A stretch of DNA of 64,000 bases, from NCBI GenBank assembly GCA_019279435.1, contig JAAALK010000079.1, positions 106,993,198 to 107,057,197 of the forward strand. Direction: 5' to 3'. This DNA comes from Zizania palustris. Lineage: Eukaryota > Streptophyta > Magnoliopsida > Poales > Poaceae. Shown piece by piece: positions 44,693-56,016 of the stretch (its first letter is position 1; each line of letters opens with the position of its first letter). A program made the position numbers and the translations under genes. The notes under the pieces were generated by a model, which did not search any database, had not been told where the DNA came from, and worked only from the letters and a program-made list of their open reading frames with translations.

Positions 44693-46689
44693 TGTAGGAC
44701 CGAAAGTAGCGACCAGAGGGGGGGTGAATGGGCGCCTTAAAAATTCTTTCGAATCTATGGCCTGTTCCCAATACCCAACGCACCTCAAAATACTACGCAG
44801 CAGAAAATGAACAAAAGGCCTAAGTCTAAAGGTTTCTATCCTAGAAGCATCTGATGAAAAACATTATGAATCTAAAGTAGTGCAATCTAGGCAGATGAAC
44901 AAGTTATAACAGGCCTAAACTTCTCAATGAAATGATCTAAGAATGTATAAAGTGAAAAGAGAAGTTACTGTCCAAAGTTGTCTCCTGTTCGGAACTTGGC
45001 GAAGCCCCCTTCGCACGCCGAGGTCTGCTTCGGAGGTCGGTGACGGAGTCTATCCGAAATGCCGAAGGTGTTGCTGTCTAGCCTAGTTCGAAGTGGTAAG
45101 AAGCTAAGTATACTTCGGAGCGAAGTAAAACAGTGCCGAAGCCTGGTTCGAAGTGTGTACTTCAAAGACAGGACTTCGAACACAGCTTCGAACCAAGAGC
45201 TTCGGAGCAAGGTAACAAAGTCGGAGCCTGCTTCAAAGTAAGGACTTCGAAGACAAAACTTCGAACACACCTTGAACCGAGAGCTTTGAATCACAACCTT
45301 CGAACAGAAAGCTTCGAACACACAAAACGGACGGACTACCTTCGAACAAAGAAGCGAAGCCTGCCACGCGACAGAAAAGCGAGTCCGAACCCAAAGCTCT
45401 ACTTTCGAAGAGAGCAAACTCCGAAAGGAGAGGCGAAGGGTGACACGCTACACAGAAAATAGAGCGAGGTCTAGCGGAGCCACGAGTTTCGAACCCAACC
45501 TCGAAACGTGTCGAAGTATGAACTTCGAACAAATAGGAACGAAGCCCCTTCGCACTAAAGTTCGAAGTATGTAATGCTGTCAATCAGAAAACTGCTTCGA
45601 AACTTAGCAACACAGAGCATAGAACAAAGTACGAAGATTGAGGCGAAGCCTTCAAGTAAGGTTAGAACGAAGCCTGCCTCACGGAGCTGAGGGACTTCGA
45701 ACAAATGAAAATGACTTCGCAGAAACAGTCAAAAAGGCATTTACTCCATGCTGCTTCGATCGAAAAGGCAGTACAGTAGAAGGTAAAAAGCTGGCAGCAA
45801 GTACTGTAGCTACAGAAAAGTAGTACTACTTGCAGCAGCAAGAACTAGTACTCAGTTTGTGAAGAACGGAAGCAAACAGAAGAAGCTTCTCTTCAAGAAC
45901 TAAATACAGCAGCCCGAATCCAGCTCAATAACTCCTCAAACCAACCAGATGCAACCAATAAATTCTCCAAGGACCAAGGGATAAAACATCCAAGAGATTA
46001 GAGCCAAAATGAGCCACGAACAGAGAAGCACAAGGGCCTGGCGGCGCACACAGGAGAGAGAAGACGGGAGACAAAAGTGACCCAATGGGTGGATTTGATT
46101 TCAGCACAAAAGGGTAGTCCAAACCCTAGGGATTGGGGTGCTATTTATAGGCAGCCCAACACTAGGAATATTCTACCAGCCCCTTAGGGTTTTTACAGAC
46201 TCAAAAATACAGAAAAAGACTCTACTGCCCTTAGGTATTTTTACAGACACAACTGACTGACTGTGGGCCTAGAGTAACAGATGACATATCCTGAAGCTAT
46301 TCTTCTGGACAGTCGGATACAGAATCAACGGTTGTCAGTTTTACGCCGAAACTGACAAAGCCTCCACCAGCTTTGCACCAGGTACCCGGATTGGGCCGGC
46401 CCGACTCCGCAGCTCTCTCAGCCCGGCAATCGCTCACCGCCCGTGTACCTGAGTCAGTCCTGGTCAACAGCCCAGTGGGTCTTCTACTGCTTCTGGCCCA
46501 TGCACCCGGATTGGGCCAGCCCGACTTCGCAGCCTCCTCTGCCGGACAGTCGCTCGCTGCCCGTGTACCTGAGTCACACGCGGCCCATGAAACAGCAGAT
46601 CTCTTCTCTTCAGTCCTTGATGACTATCGTTGACAATGACTCATCACCTCTAGAGCCATGAGGCCCACGCTATTCAGCATGGCTCCTCA
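44693..46689 (-). repeat. Copia1 3' LTR (1,997 bp)
   Basis: Minus strand from TGAGGAGCC (46689) to GGTCCTACA (44693). TATA block near 46140 and TTCGAAG block at 45000-45730. Short ORFs (44965-45823) come from the TTCGAAG block and are not genes. Confidence 0.95.
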
Positions 46690-46701
46690 ATCTCCCCCTT
46701 G
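46690..46701 (-). promoter_or_regulatory. Copia1 polypurine tract
   Basis: Minus strand CAAGGGGGAGAT immediately before the 3' LTR. Similar tracts (AGGGGGAG) recur upstream on the same strand at about 46930-46940, 46969-46978, 47012-47020 and 47027-47035. Confidence 0.85.
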
Positions 46702-48008
46702 ATGAGAGCATTGTCAACACTCCTCAATTCTCAGCTCTTCAGCACCTGCGAACAAATGTGGAAACACGAAAACAAAACACAAGAGAACCAAAGAAGAAGA
46801 AAAAAATAAGGTAAAAGTTTAACCTTAATGACCAAAAGCCAAACAAAAGCAAGAAACGGTCATTATGGTTAACCAAAACACAAAAGCTCAAAATGAGTGC
46901 AATTTCAGAACAACAAGGATATCAACAGAGTAAGAACTCCCCCTTAAACTCTGATCCCAAATTTTCTCCCCCTTGTTGACAAGCGAACTCATCAAGCACT
47001 CAAAAAGCGAACTCCCCCTGAAAAGCAACTCCCCCTCAAAATATGCAGTGAATGCAATTGGGGTGCAGGTGGAGTGTAGAAAGCATGCTTCTCAGATATG
47101 ATTGACTGCAAATACAGTGTCTAACAGGTATAGCAAAAGAAATACTGTCTAGGACACATGGCATGATCAGTGCAAGAGATGGTATCTAAAGAAAGTCATT
47201 TAGCACGCATTTTTCAGTTTTTGCAAATAAAAGCATCACCACAATGTCTAGTAAACAAGCAAGGTAAAGCATGAGATGCAGAAGCTAACTGATATCTACC
47301 AAGAGGAGCATTGTTCAAAACAAAGTGCTTCAGCAAACTTGTTATCCTTTTAAAACTCAGGCTTTTTCATTTTCCTTTGTCATTTGTGCCAAGGGTTATT
47401 TGCATGTCAAACCTTATGCTAACCGACCAAGTCAAGCCTAGGCCAGAACTGAGCCATCAGAAGCTTAAGACATTGGTCTCGGCATACATTACACTGTCCT
47501 AGTTCATACCAAAGTGCTATGGTAAGCAATCCAGAACAATATAATGCGACAAAGCAAACCCACTTGGATCTTTTCAACTTAAGCATAAAAAGGCATGGAA
47601 TTTTCATTCATTTGATTTTTATCATTTTTATAGCACATTTTCCATGTTAAAGCAGAAAGATGTCCAAGTTGCATATCTGCATCTATGTGATGAACTAGCT
47701 GCAAGGCATGTAACAAATAGCAAAAGCATTCAGTCTACACATGCTAGTTACCAGAAGCAATGGTGATCATTTTTCAAGTTGAAAGCGTAAAAGCCATGCA
47801 TATGACAGATATCAAACATGTCAAGCGAACTGAATCAAAGCATGATCATTGACAAGTAATCAAAAGCATGTACCAGCTAGAATAAGTAAAGCAGTTCAAT
47901 CATATAATAGAAGCAGACTCAGAAGTGTGATATGTGAATATGTATGATATGAACACACACAAAAAGACTCAAGAAAAGAGAGAAAAAAGAAAACTGACCC
48001 AAAATATC
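46702..48008 (-). other. Copia1 post-pol non-coding region
   Basis: About 1.3 kb between the pol end and the 3' LTR. SIRE-type elements often have an envelope-like ORF here; none is seen. It contains four extra purine tracts and otherwise AT-rich sequence conserved with Copia3 (32477-33063, 40343-41148). Confidence 0.75.
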
Positions 48009-51000
48009 CTAGAAAGGATACACAACACCCAAATCCCCTCGTAAACGCTCAAATGAAGACTGATCTAGGGGTTAGGTAAAAATGTCAGCCAACTGATGAT
48101 GGGTATCAACATGAATAAGGTCAATGACACCTTTCTCATATTGATCCCGCAAGAAGTGAAAGCGCACATCAATATGTTTGGTTTTTGAGTGGAGACATGG
48201 GTTTTTCCCTACACTAATAGCACTTGTGCTGTCGCAAAACAATGGAACCCTGGTAGGAAAGAGCAACCCAAAGTCTCGAAGAGTGGAAATCATCCAAACC
48301 ATCTGTGAGCAGCAGCTAGCAGCAGCTACATACTCAACCTCTGTGGTCGAAAGAGCAACTCCAGATTGCTTTCGAGAAGACCAAGATACAAGGGAAGAAC
48401 CAAGAAACTGGCAAGTACCGGAAGTCGACTTGCGATCCAACCGGCACCCACCAAAGTCGGCGTCCGAAAAGCCAGATAAATCAAGTGATGATGATGCTGA
48501 ATAATAAAGACCAAGATCAGGCGCATAGGTGAGATACCTGAAAATGCGCTTGACAGCCTGCCGGTGAGACGCGCGTGGTGATGACTGAAAACGCGCGCAA
48601 AGTCCCACGACGAACTGTATGTCCGGTCTTGTTGCCGTTAAGTACAACAGCGAACCGATCATCCCTCGAAATTCCCTTTCATTGACCTTGACACCGCTCT
48701 CGTCCTTGTCCAGACCCCCAGAAGTGCCCATCGGGGTCATCTGCGGCTTCAATTCACCACCAAAGTCAAATTTCTTTAACATATCGCGAGTGTACTTACC
48801 TTGGTGGATGAAGGTGCCGTCCTTGGTCTGCTTGATCTGGAGCCCTAAGAAATACTTAAGCTCACCCATGAGGCTCATCTCAAACTCACTGTGCATCTGC
48901 TCAGAAAACTTGGACACAAGAGAATCAGTAGTACCGCCAAAGATAATATCGTCCACGTAAATCTGAGCAACTAGAAAATCTGAAGCATCTCTGAGCAAGA
49001 AAAGAGTTTTGTCCACAGAACCCATCACAAAGCCCTTCCCCAACAAAAATTGCTTTAACCGGTCATACCAAGCCCTGGGGGCTTGCTTCAACCCGTATAA
49101 AGCCTTATGCAACTTAAAAACATGTCGAGGAAACTTAGGGTTCTCAAAACCGGGGGGTTGCCTAACATAAACCTCCTCTTCTATGAACCCGTTCAGAAAA
49201 GCACTCTTAACGTCCATTTGAAAAAGCTTAAAACCCTTTGAAACGGCAAAAGCTAGAAGAATACGAATGGACTCAAGACGGGCAACAGGAGCGAAGGTTT
49301 CTTCAAAATCAATACCTTCCTTTTGGCAATAACCCTGGGCAACTAGTCGAGCCTTGTTGCGCACCACAACCCCATCTTCACCTTGTTTGTTTTTGAATAC
49401 CCACTTGGTGCCTATGGGGTTGCATCCAGGTGGCGGCTCAACCAATGTCCAGACCCGATTGCGGACAAAATTCTCAAGCTCTTCTTGCATAGCATTAATC
49501 CAATTAGAATCAGAAAGAGCATGAGAAATGTCTCTGGGCTCAAAAGATGCAACAAATGCAGATTCAGCAAACACAGTGAGAGAAGCAGAAGAACGTAGAG
49601 TCCTCTCAGACAAATCACCAATAATGAGCTCTGAGGGATGGTCACGCTGAACTGCTCGGGTTCCCTGGTGATCTGAAGTCACCTCACCGAAGTCAGCAGC
49701 TGGCATCTCTGGACCCGACTGAGGGGGCTCGATCGAAGTGGAAGGAGTGATCAGAGGTCCGCCCTCATCATCAGTCGAAGTCTCAGAAGATGTGGGCTCT
49801 GCGGGGGATGCAGAAGGCCCACCCTCAACAGCAGCTGGAGTATCCTCATCTTCCTCGAAGATGGACTCTCCGAGCTCATCATCACCAGAAAGCTCAAAAG
49901 AAGGAGTCAAAGAAGGCAAGGACTCATCAAATGAAACCTCACAGGTCTCGACAAGCAGCTGGGATTCCAGGTTCCAAACACGGAAGCCTCGAGAATGCAA
50001 TGCATAACCAAGAAAAACACCATCCCAGCAACGAGACTCAAACTTGTCCAAATGCCCTCCCTTCTTGAGCACAAAGCACTTGCAGCCAAACGCTCGCAAG
50101 TGGGTCACCTTGGGCTGTCTGCCAAACCGCAACTCATATGAAGTCTTACCAATGTAAGCTCGAAGAAAAATACGGTTGGCAAGATAGCAAGCCGTGTTCA
50201 TGGCTTCAGCCCAAAAACGCCTAGGAGTCCTGTGCTCGTCGAGCATCGTCCTGGCCATCTCAACTATCGTGTGGTTCTTTCGTTCCACAACGTCGTTCTG
50301 TGGGGGAGTGTAAGGAGAAGAAAACTGATGGTCCAGACCCTGATCACCACAGAAGCTGACGAACTGAGAGTTCTTGAACTCAGAGCCGTTGTCGGAGCGA
50401 ATTGCTCGCATCCGACCATTGTTCTCATTCTTCAGCTTCAAAATCAGGTCATGGACAAATTGAAAAGTTTCATCCTTAGACTCCAAAAAGAAAACCCACG
50501 AGAAACGAGAAAAGTCGTCAACAATCACAAGTGCATACTACTTCCCACCGACTGAGCGTACCCGAGCTGGACCTACAGTGTCCAAATGTAAAAGCTCGCC
50601 TGGATACGAAGTCATCACCTGAGTCACAGGTGAGTGAGAAGCGGCAACCATTTTCCCATGACGACAGGGATGACAGACTAGATCCTTCTCCATCTTAAGC
50701 TTGGGCAATCCTCGGATGAGGTCCATAGAGCTTAACCTGATTAGCAGATCAAAACTCAAATGACCTAACCTCCTATGCCACTTCCAGAGCTCAGAAGAAG
50801 ATCCAGCAATCAAACAGCGAGAAGGGCCAAAAGAACTAGAGAAGTCAATTCGAAAAACTTTACCGAAGGGTAAAATCTGACAAACCAAAGACCCTCTAGA
50901 ATCAATCACATAAGAATTGCCCTTCTTAAAACGCACTTCCAAACCATCCTCAAGAAGTTGCGATACAGAGATTAAATTAAAGTTCAGATTTTTGACCAAA

Positions 51001-51206
51001 GCAACATTCTTTAAAGAGAAATGATCTGAAATGCTGATTGAGCCTATGCCACTTACTTTCCCTTGACCGCTGTTCCCGAAAGTAATGTATTCTTTGGAGC
51101 TCGGGGGAATGAGACTGGAGAACCATCTGCGATGTCCCGTCATGTGGCGAGAGCATCCTGAGTCCATGATCCAAACGTCCTCCAATCCCCGGTCCTGCAC
51201 AATCAA
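48009..51206 (-). pseudogene. Copia1 pol: protease, integrase, RT, RNase H
   Basis: Reading down from 51206: protease WIMDSGCSRHMTG; GAG-pre-integrase zinc region HRRLGHLSF...CHPCRHGK; integrase DDE residues in VDDFSRFSW, RSDNGSEFKN and DVVERKNHT; RT WVFKNKQGEDG, KLFQMDVKSAFLNG and YVDD at 48948-48959; RNase H DADFGGCRLDRKSTSG and KTKHIDVRFHFLRDQYEKG. Two in-frame stops interrupt it: TAG at 50538-50540 in early integrase, and TAA at 48072-48074 close to the end; the frame then closes at 48009-48011. Domain order PR-INT-RT-RH is diagnostic of copia. Pol lies in a different frame from gag. Confidence 0.93.
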
Positions 51207-53953
51207 TGTCTGTAAGTGGGAGCAAATGGTCCGGCACCAGGTTTAGCAAAAGAGCTAAACCAGTGTCGAGCCATCTGCTCAAAAGATGGAAAGCGAAAAC
51301 CATCAAAAGAGTTTGGACCAAAACGCGGCTCAAAGCGCGGTCCACGGTTTTTCCTAACCCTACGGCCACGAGGTCCAGAACCGTAGCCAACTCGGTCTGG
51401 AACTCTGCCGGAACGAACACCACCAACTGGAGCACGGGCAAGAAAGTCGTCTCCTCTACCACCACCTACACGACGCGGCCTGGCCTCCAGCCTCTCCCCG
51501 CGTCGAGGAACACGCAGTCTACCACCCTGCTGATAGAACTGCACCTGATCACTACGAGCCCTCTCTGCTCTCTCAACCCGCTTTCTCCTGAAGCAAAACT
51601 CCGCAAGATGCCCGTCTCTCTGACAGAACTCACAATGATAGGTAGGCTTCTTGGGGTGTGGCTGAGGTTTGGGATTCTTGGGCTTGGTAGTGTTTGGTGT
51701 GGTCTTCTTGGGCTTAGAAGGTCCAGGAAGAGAGTCTAGAGAAGAGTGGAGGTGTTTGGGCTTAGGAACCCAGATAGGCTTCTTGGGTGGAGCTTTGGGT
51801 GGTTCATGGATCACTCCATCCTTGGGCTGACAAGCCTGGGAGGTCTCAGTGGAGTGAGTCTTGGGATACCTCTGCTCTGGAGTCATTTTACTCCACTCCA
51901 CTGCCCGGCTGAGGGCACTCTCAAAGTCAGCCTTGGTGTAGGTGTAACCTACTCCAAACCCATCCTTCCTCTTGAACTGCTGGATCATCATGCCAAGCTG
52001 TGGCTCTCTGGCACTGATCCAACTCAGGATAGAACGGAGGTAAAAGTTCTCATTCTGAGAATCTGCTAGCTCCTCTCTCAAGGTAGCTAGAACCTCCACC
52101 TGAGACAAGCAGGTCTCACACTCACTCTCTACTTGGACAGACTTACCGGCTTTTAGCTTAATCAACTCCATTCTAAGAGACAGACAGTTCTCACAAACAG
52201 TGGGTGGAACTGACAGTGTCTCAAGCTCTAGCCTAGTCTGGGCAAGCTCAGCTCTCAACCTCTCCAAATCACCCGAATGCTCATTGCCCTTGGATTTCAG
52301 CTCAGCTAAGGCAGCTAGATGAGATGGGCAATCAACACAGGGTGCGACGACAGTGGCTTGAGCATCTTTCAGCTCCAGCTGAGCACTTTCAAGCTCAGTG
52401 GCCAAAGCGTCCCTCTCATCAACCCTTTCTGTGTACCTGGACTTTAAAGTCGTCAGGTCACACAGAAGCACCTCACACTTCGGACACTCACTGCTATCAC
52501 CCAAGCAAGGGGAAGAAGATAGACTCTCAATTCTACCGTTGGCCACGACAAGCTCACTCTCTAACTCGTCTATCCTTTTCTTAGCCCCCCTCAGCAGTTT
52601 CTCCCGATACTTCAACTCCTGACGATTGCTCTCGAGTAAATCTACAATTTCACGCTCATAAGATGATACCTTGCTATCGTCGTCGTCGGAGTCGTCGGAG
52701 GAGCTCTTTTCTTCTCTATCCCCAAGAGCCATGGAGCAGAAGCTCTTGCGGGATCTTCGGCGCTGGTGTGAGCGGCTCTTCGGCTTGTCTCCGAAGGCCA
52801 TGAAGCAGAGGCCCGCCGGATCATCCTTGTCCTTCCCCTTCTTGATGGTGATCTCCTCATCACTTGAGCTCGATGAAGAGGAAGAAGACGTGGATCTCTT
52901 GGAGTAGCTTTTCTCCATCTCGGCGAAGAAGGCCTTGTCGCACTTCTTGTTCTCTCGCCGGTAATCCTTCAGGGCCTTCTTGAAGAACCGAGTCTTAGGC
53001 TTGCCCTTGTTGAAGGAGGGGCTCTCATGCTTGCCGGAGTCGTGGAAGCTGCTGTCGGTGCCCTTCTTGTAACCACTGCGCTTGGGGCAGTCGGCGATGA
53101 AGTGTCCTGGATCACCACATTCAAAGCATCCGGATTTTGTGCCGTGTCTTTTGAACATTCTCTTATCATAGACACGACGCACCCGGTTGTTAAAAAGACA
53201 CAAATCATCATCTCCCAACAACTCAAGCTGGTCCTCAGTGATAGACATCAAAGAGAACCCAGCACAGCTCACAGCAGAGGGATCAACTGAAGGTGCAGCA
53301 AGGGCCAGGGATTTTGATCCAGAGCCAGTGAGATTTGATCTCAACTGGATATCTACCTCAGTGGCCTTTAGCTTGCTAAACAACTCAGAAATGGTCAAGG
53401 TATCGTAAGAAGTACTCTCAACGATAGATGATACCTTGATCTCCCAGATCTTTGGGTCCAAGGTATGAAGAACCTTGAGCGCCTGCTCATGATCTGAGAC
53501 TAACTGAGCACCCTCAGCCTTGTTGTCCCGAAGCTTGTTAATGATCGACTGAAAACGACCAAACAAGGCTTCAACAGATTCACCCGGCTTCTGTGTGAAA
53601 TTCTCATATTCACGCCGGTAGGTCTGATAGAGCCGAGCCTTGACCTGTGCTGTTCCCTCATGGTGTGCCTTGAGGGTAGCCCAGATCTCTCTCGCAGTGG
53701 AGAGATGACTCACTCGCTCAAATTCAGTGGGACCTAAACCAGAAAATAAAATGTTCACAGCCTTACTGTTGCTCAGATGCTGAGCAATGATACCAGCAGT
53801 ACCTTGCTCAGTAACTGGCAGAATGACAAACGTGGTGTGAACGCAAATGTCCCATATGTCCGAACCCTGGCTCATGAGATAGGCTCGCATGCGAGTCTTC
53901 CAATAATTATAGCCATAGGCTTCCAAGGACGGGACCTTGCCAGGAGACGTCAT
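51203..53953 (-). CDS. Copia1 gag with two distant zinc knuckles
   Basis: Open frame of about 916 codons from ATG at 53953 (MTSPGKVPSLEAYGYNYWKTRM). The copia gag core runs to about residue 220 (LKAHHEGTAQVKARLYQTYRREYENF). The first CCHC knuckle CFECGDPGHFIADCP is near residue 275. A lysine/serine-rich part and a long coiled coil follow (about residues 430-650). A second knuckle, CEFCQRDGHLAEFC, is near residue 773. The C-terminus is arginine/glycine-rich. It should form the virus-like particle and bind RNA. The frame stops at 51203-51205, overlapping the start of the pol frame, which is -1 relative to gag. Confidence 0.92.
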   Translation of the reverse strand: MTSPGKVPSLEAYGYNYWKTRMRAYLMSQGSDIWDICVHTTFVILPVTEQGTAGIIAQHLSNSKAVNILFSGLGPTEFERVSHLSTAREIWATLKAHHEGTAQVKARLYQTYRREYENFTQKPGESVEALFGRFQSIINKLRDNKAEGAQLVSDHEQALKVLHTLDPKIWEIKVSSIVESTSYDTLTISELFSKLKATEVDIQLRSNLTGSGSKSLALAAPSVDPSAVSCAGFSLMSITEDQLELLGDDDLCLFNNRVRRVYDKRMFKRHGTKSGCFECGDPGHFIADCPKRSGYKKGTDSSFHDSGKHESPSFNKGKPKTRFFKKALKDYRRENKKCDKAFFAEMEKSYSKRSTSSSSSSSSSDEEITIKKGKDKDDPAGLCFMAFGDKPKSRSHQRRRSRKSFCSMALGDREEKSSSDDSDDDDSKVSSYEREIVDLLESNRQELKYREKLLRGAKKRIDELESELVVANGRIESLSSSPCLGDSSECPKCEVLLCDLTTLKSRYTERVDERDALATELESAQLELKDAQATVVAPCVDCPSHLAALAELKSKGNEHSGDLERLRAELAQTRLELETLSVPPTVCENCLSLRMELIKLKAGKSVQVESECETCLSQVEVLATLREELADSQNENFYLRSILSWISAREPQLGMMIQQFKRKDGFGVGYTYTKADFESALSRAVEWSKMTPEQRYPKTHSTETSQACQPKDGVIHEPPKAPPKKPIWVPKPKHLHSSLDSLPGPSKPKKTTPNTTKPKNPKPQPHPKKPTYHCEFCQRDGHLAEFCFRRKRVERAERARSDQVQFYQQGGRLRVPRRGERLEARPRRVGGGRGDDFLARAPVGGVRSGRVPDRVGYGSGPRGRRVRKNRGPRFEPRFGPNSFDGFRFPSFEQMARHWFSSFAKPGAGPFAPTYRH

Positions 53954-54004
53954 AGTCACTACTAGGGATTAGAACCGGTTAAGGTATGGAAAAACCCTAA
54001 CCTC

Positions 54005-54016
54005 GCTCTGATACAA
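54005..54016 (-). promoter_or_regulatory. Copia1 primer-binding site
   Basis: Minus strand TTGTATCAGAGC, two bases after the LTR; a variant of the initiator-Met site TGGTATCAGAGC found intact in Copia2 (60705-60716). Confidence 0.85.
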
Positions 54017-54018
54017 CT

Positions 54019-56016
54019 TGTAGGACCGAAAGTAGCGACCAGAGGGGGGGTGAATGGGCGCCTTAAAAATTCTTTCGAATCTATGGCCTGTTCCCAATAC
54101 CCAACGCACCTCAAAATACTACGCAGCAGAAAATGAACAAAAGGCCTAAGTCTAAAGGTTTCTATCCTAGAAGCATCTGATGAAAAACATTATGAATCTA
54201 AAGTAGTGCAATCTAGGCAGATGAACAAGTTATAACAGGCCTAAACTTCTCAATGAAATGATCTAAGAATGTATAAAGTGAAAAGAGAAGTTACTGTCCA
54301 AAGTTGTCTCCTGTTCGGAACTTGGCGAAGCCCCCTTCGCACGCCGAGGTCTGCTTCGGAGGTCGGTGACGGAGTCTGTCCGAAATGCCGAAGGTGTTGC
54401 TGTCTAGCCTAGTTCGAAGTGGTAAGAAGCTAAGTATACTTCGGAGCGAAGTAAAACAGTGCCGAAGCCTGGTTCGAAGTGTGTACTTCAAAGACAGGAC
54501 TTCGAACACAGCTTCGAACCAAGAGCTTCGGAGCAAGGTAACAAAGTCGGAGCCTGCTTCGAAGTAAGGACTTCGAAGACAAAACTTCGAACACACCTTG
54601 AACCGAGAGCTTTGAATCACAACCTTCGAACAGAAAGCTTCGAACACACAAAACGGACGGACTACCTTCGAACAAAGAAGCGAAGCCTGCCACGCGACAG
54701 AAAAGCGAGTCCGAACCCAAAGCTCTACTTTCGAAGAGAGCAAACTCCGAAAGGAGAGGCGAAGGGTGACACGCTACACAGAAAATAGAGCGAGGTCTAG
54801 CGGAGCCACGAGTTTCGAACCCAACCTCGAAACGTGTCGAAGTATGAACTTCGAACAAATAGGAACGAAGCCCCTTCGCACTAAAGTTCGAAGTATGTAA
54901 TGCTGTCAATCAGAAAACTGCTTCGAAACTTAGCAACACAGAGCATAGAACAAAGTACGAAGACTGAGGCGAAGCCTTCAAGTAAGGTTAGAACGAAGCC
55001 TGCCTCACGGAGCTGAGGGACTTCGAACAAATGAAAATGACTTCGCAGAAACAGTCAAAAAGGCATTTACTCCATGCTGCTTCGATCGAAAAGGCAGTAC
55101 AGTAGAAGGTAAAAAGCTGGCAGCAAGTACTGTAGTTACAGAAAAGTAGTACTACTTGCAGCAGCAAGAACTAGTACTCAGTTTGTGAAGAATGGAAGCA
55201 AACAGAAGAAGCTTCTCTTCAAGAACTAAATACAGCAGCCCGAATCCAGCTCAATAACTCCTCAAACCAACCAGATGCAACCAATAAATTCTCCAGGGAC
55301 CAAGGGATAAAAACATCCAAGAGATTAGAGCCAAAATGAGCCACGAACAGAGAAGCACAAGGGCCTGGCGGCGCACACAGGAGAGAGAAGACGGGAGACA
55401 AAAGTGACCCAATGGGTGGATTTGATTTCAGCACAAAAGGGTAGTCCAAACCCTAGGGATTGGGGTGCTATTTATAGGCAGCCCAACACTAGGAATATTC
55501 TACCAGCCCCTTAGGGTTTTTACAGACTCAAAAATACAGAAAAAGACTCTACTGCCCTTAGGTATTTTTACAGACACAACTGACTGACTGTGGGCCTAGA
55601 GTAACAGATGACATATCCTGAAGCTATTCTTCTGGACAGTCGGATACAGAATCAACGGTTGTCAGTTTTACGCCGAAACTGACAAAGCCTCCACCAGCTT
55701 TGCACCAGGTACCCGGATTGGGCCGGCCCGACTCCGCAGCTCTCTCAGCCCGGCAATCGCTCACCGCCCGTGTACCTGAGTCAGTCCTGGTCAACAGCCC
55801 AGTGGGTCTTCTACTGCTTCTGGCCCATGCACCCGGATTGGGCCAGCCCGACTTCGCAGCCTCCTCTGCCGGACAGTCGCTCGCTGCCCGTGTACCTGAG
55901 TCACACGCGGCCCATGAAACAGCAGATCTCTTCTCTTCAGTCCTTGATGACTATCGTTGACAATGACTCATCACCTCTAGAGCCATGAGGCCCACGCTAT
56001 TCAGCATGGCTCCTCA
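54019..56016 (-). repeat. Copia1 5' LTR (1,998 bp)
   Basis: Near-identical to 44693-46689. Minus-strand TATA block near 55466; TTCGAAG block 54325-55045 downstream of it. Confidence 0.95.

Larger units (their letters stand above)
44693..56016 (-). mobile_element. Copia1: complete young SIRE/Maximus-type copia element
   Basis: 11,324-bp minus-strand element. LTRs at 54019-56016 (5') and 44693-46689 (3'), perfect duplication GAGGT (44688-44692 and 56017-56021), primer-binding site, polypurine tract, gag and pol. The two LTRs differ by six transitions and one 1-bp indel in ~1,998 bases by eye. At a commonly used grass rate of 1.3e-8 per site per year that is of the order of 0.1 million years. 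Two stop codons in pol make it probably non-autonomous now. Copia2 is a diverged sister copy. Confidence 0.95.

Noticed and set aside
44965..45823. Cysteine/serine-rich ORFs in the Copia1 LTR (also 54291-54909 and 3638-4133)
   Set aside because: They read the TTCGAAG block in both strands (FEVCSK-like text) and are inside LTRs.
46702..48008. Envelope-like gene after copia pol
   Set aside because: Some SIRE-type elements have one here, but no open frame above about 60 codons is present.
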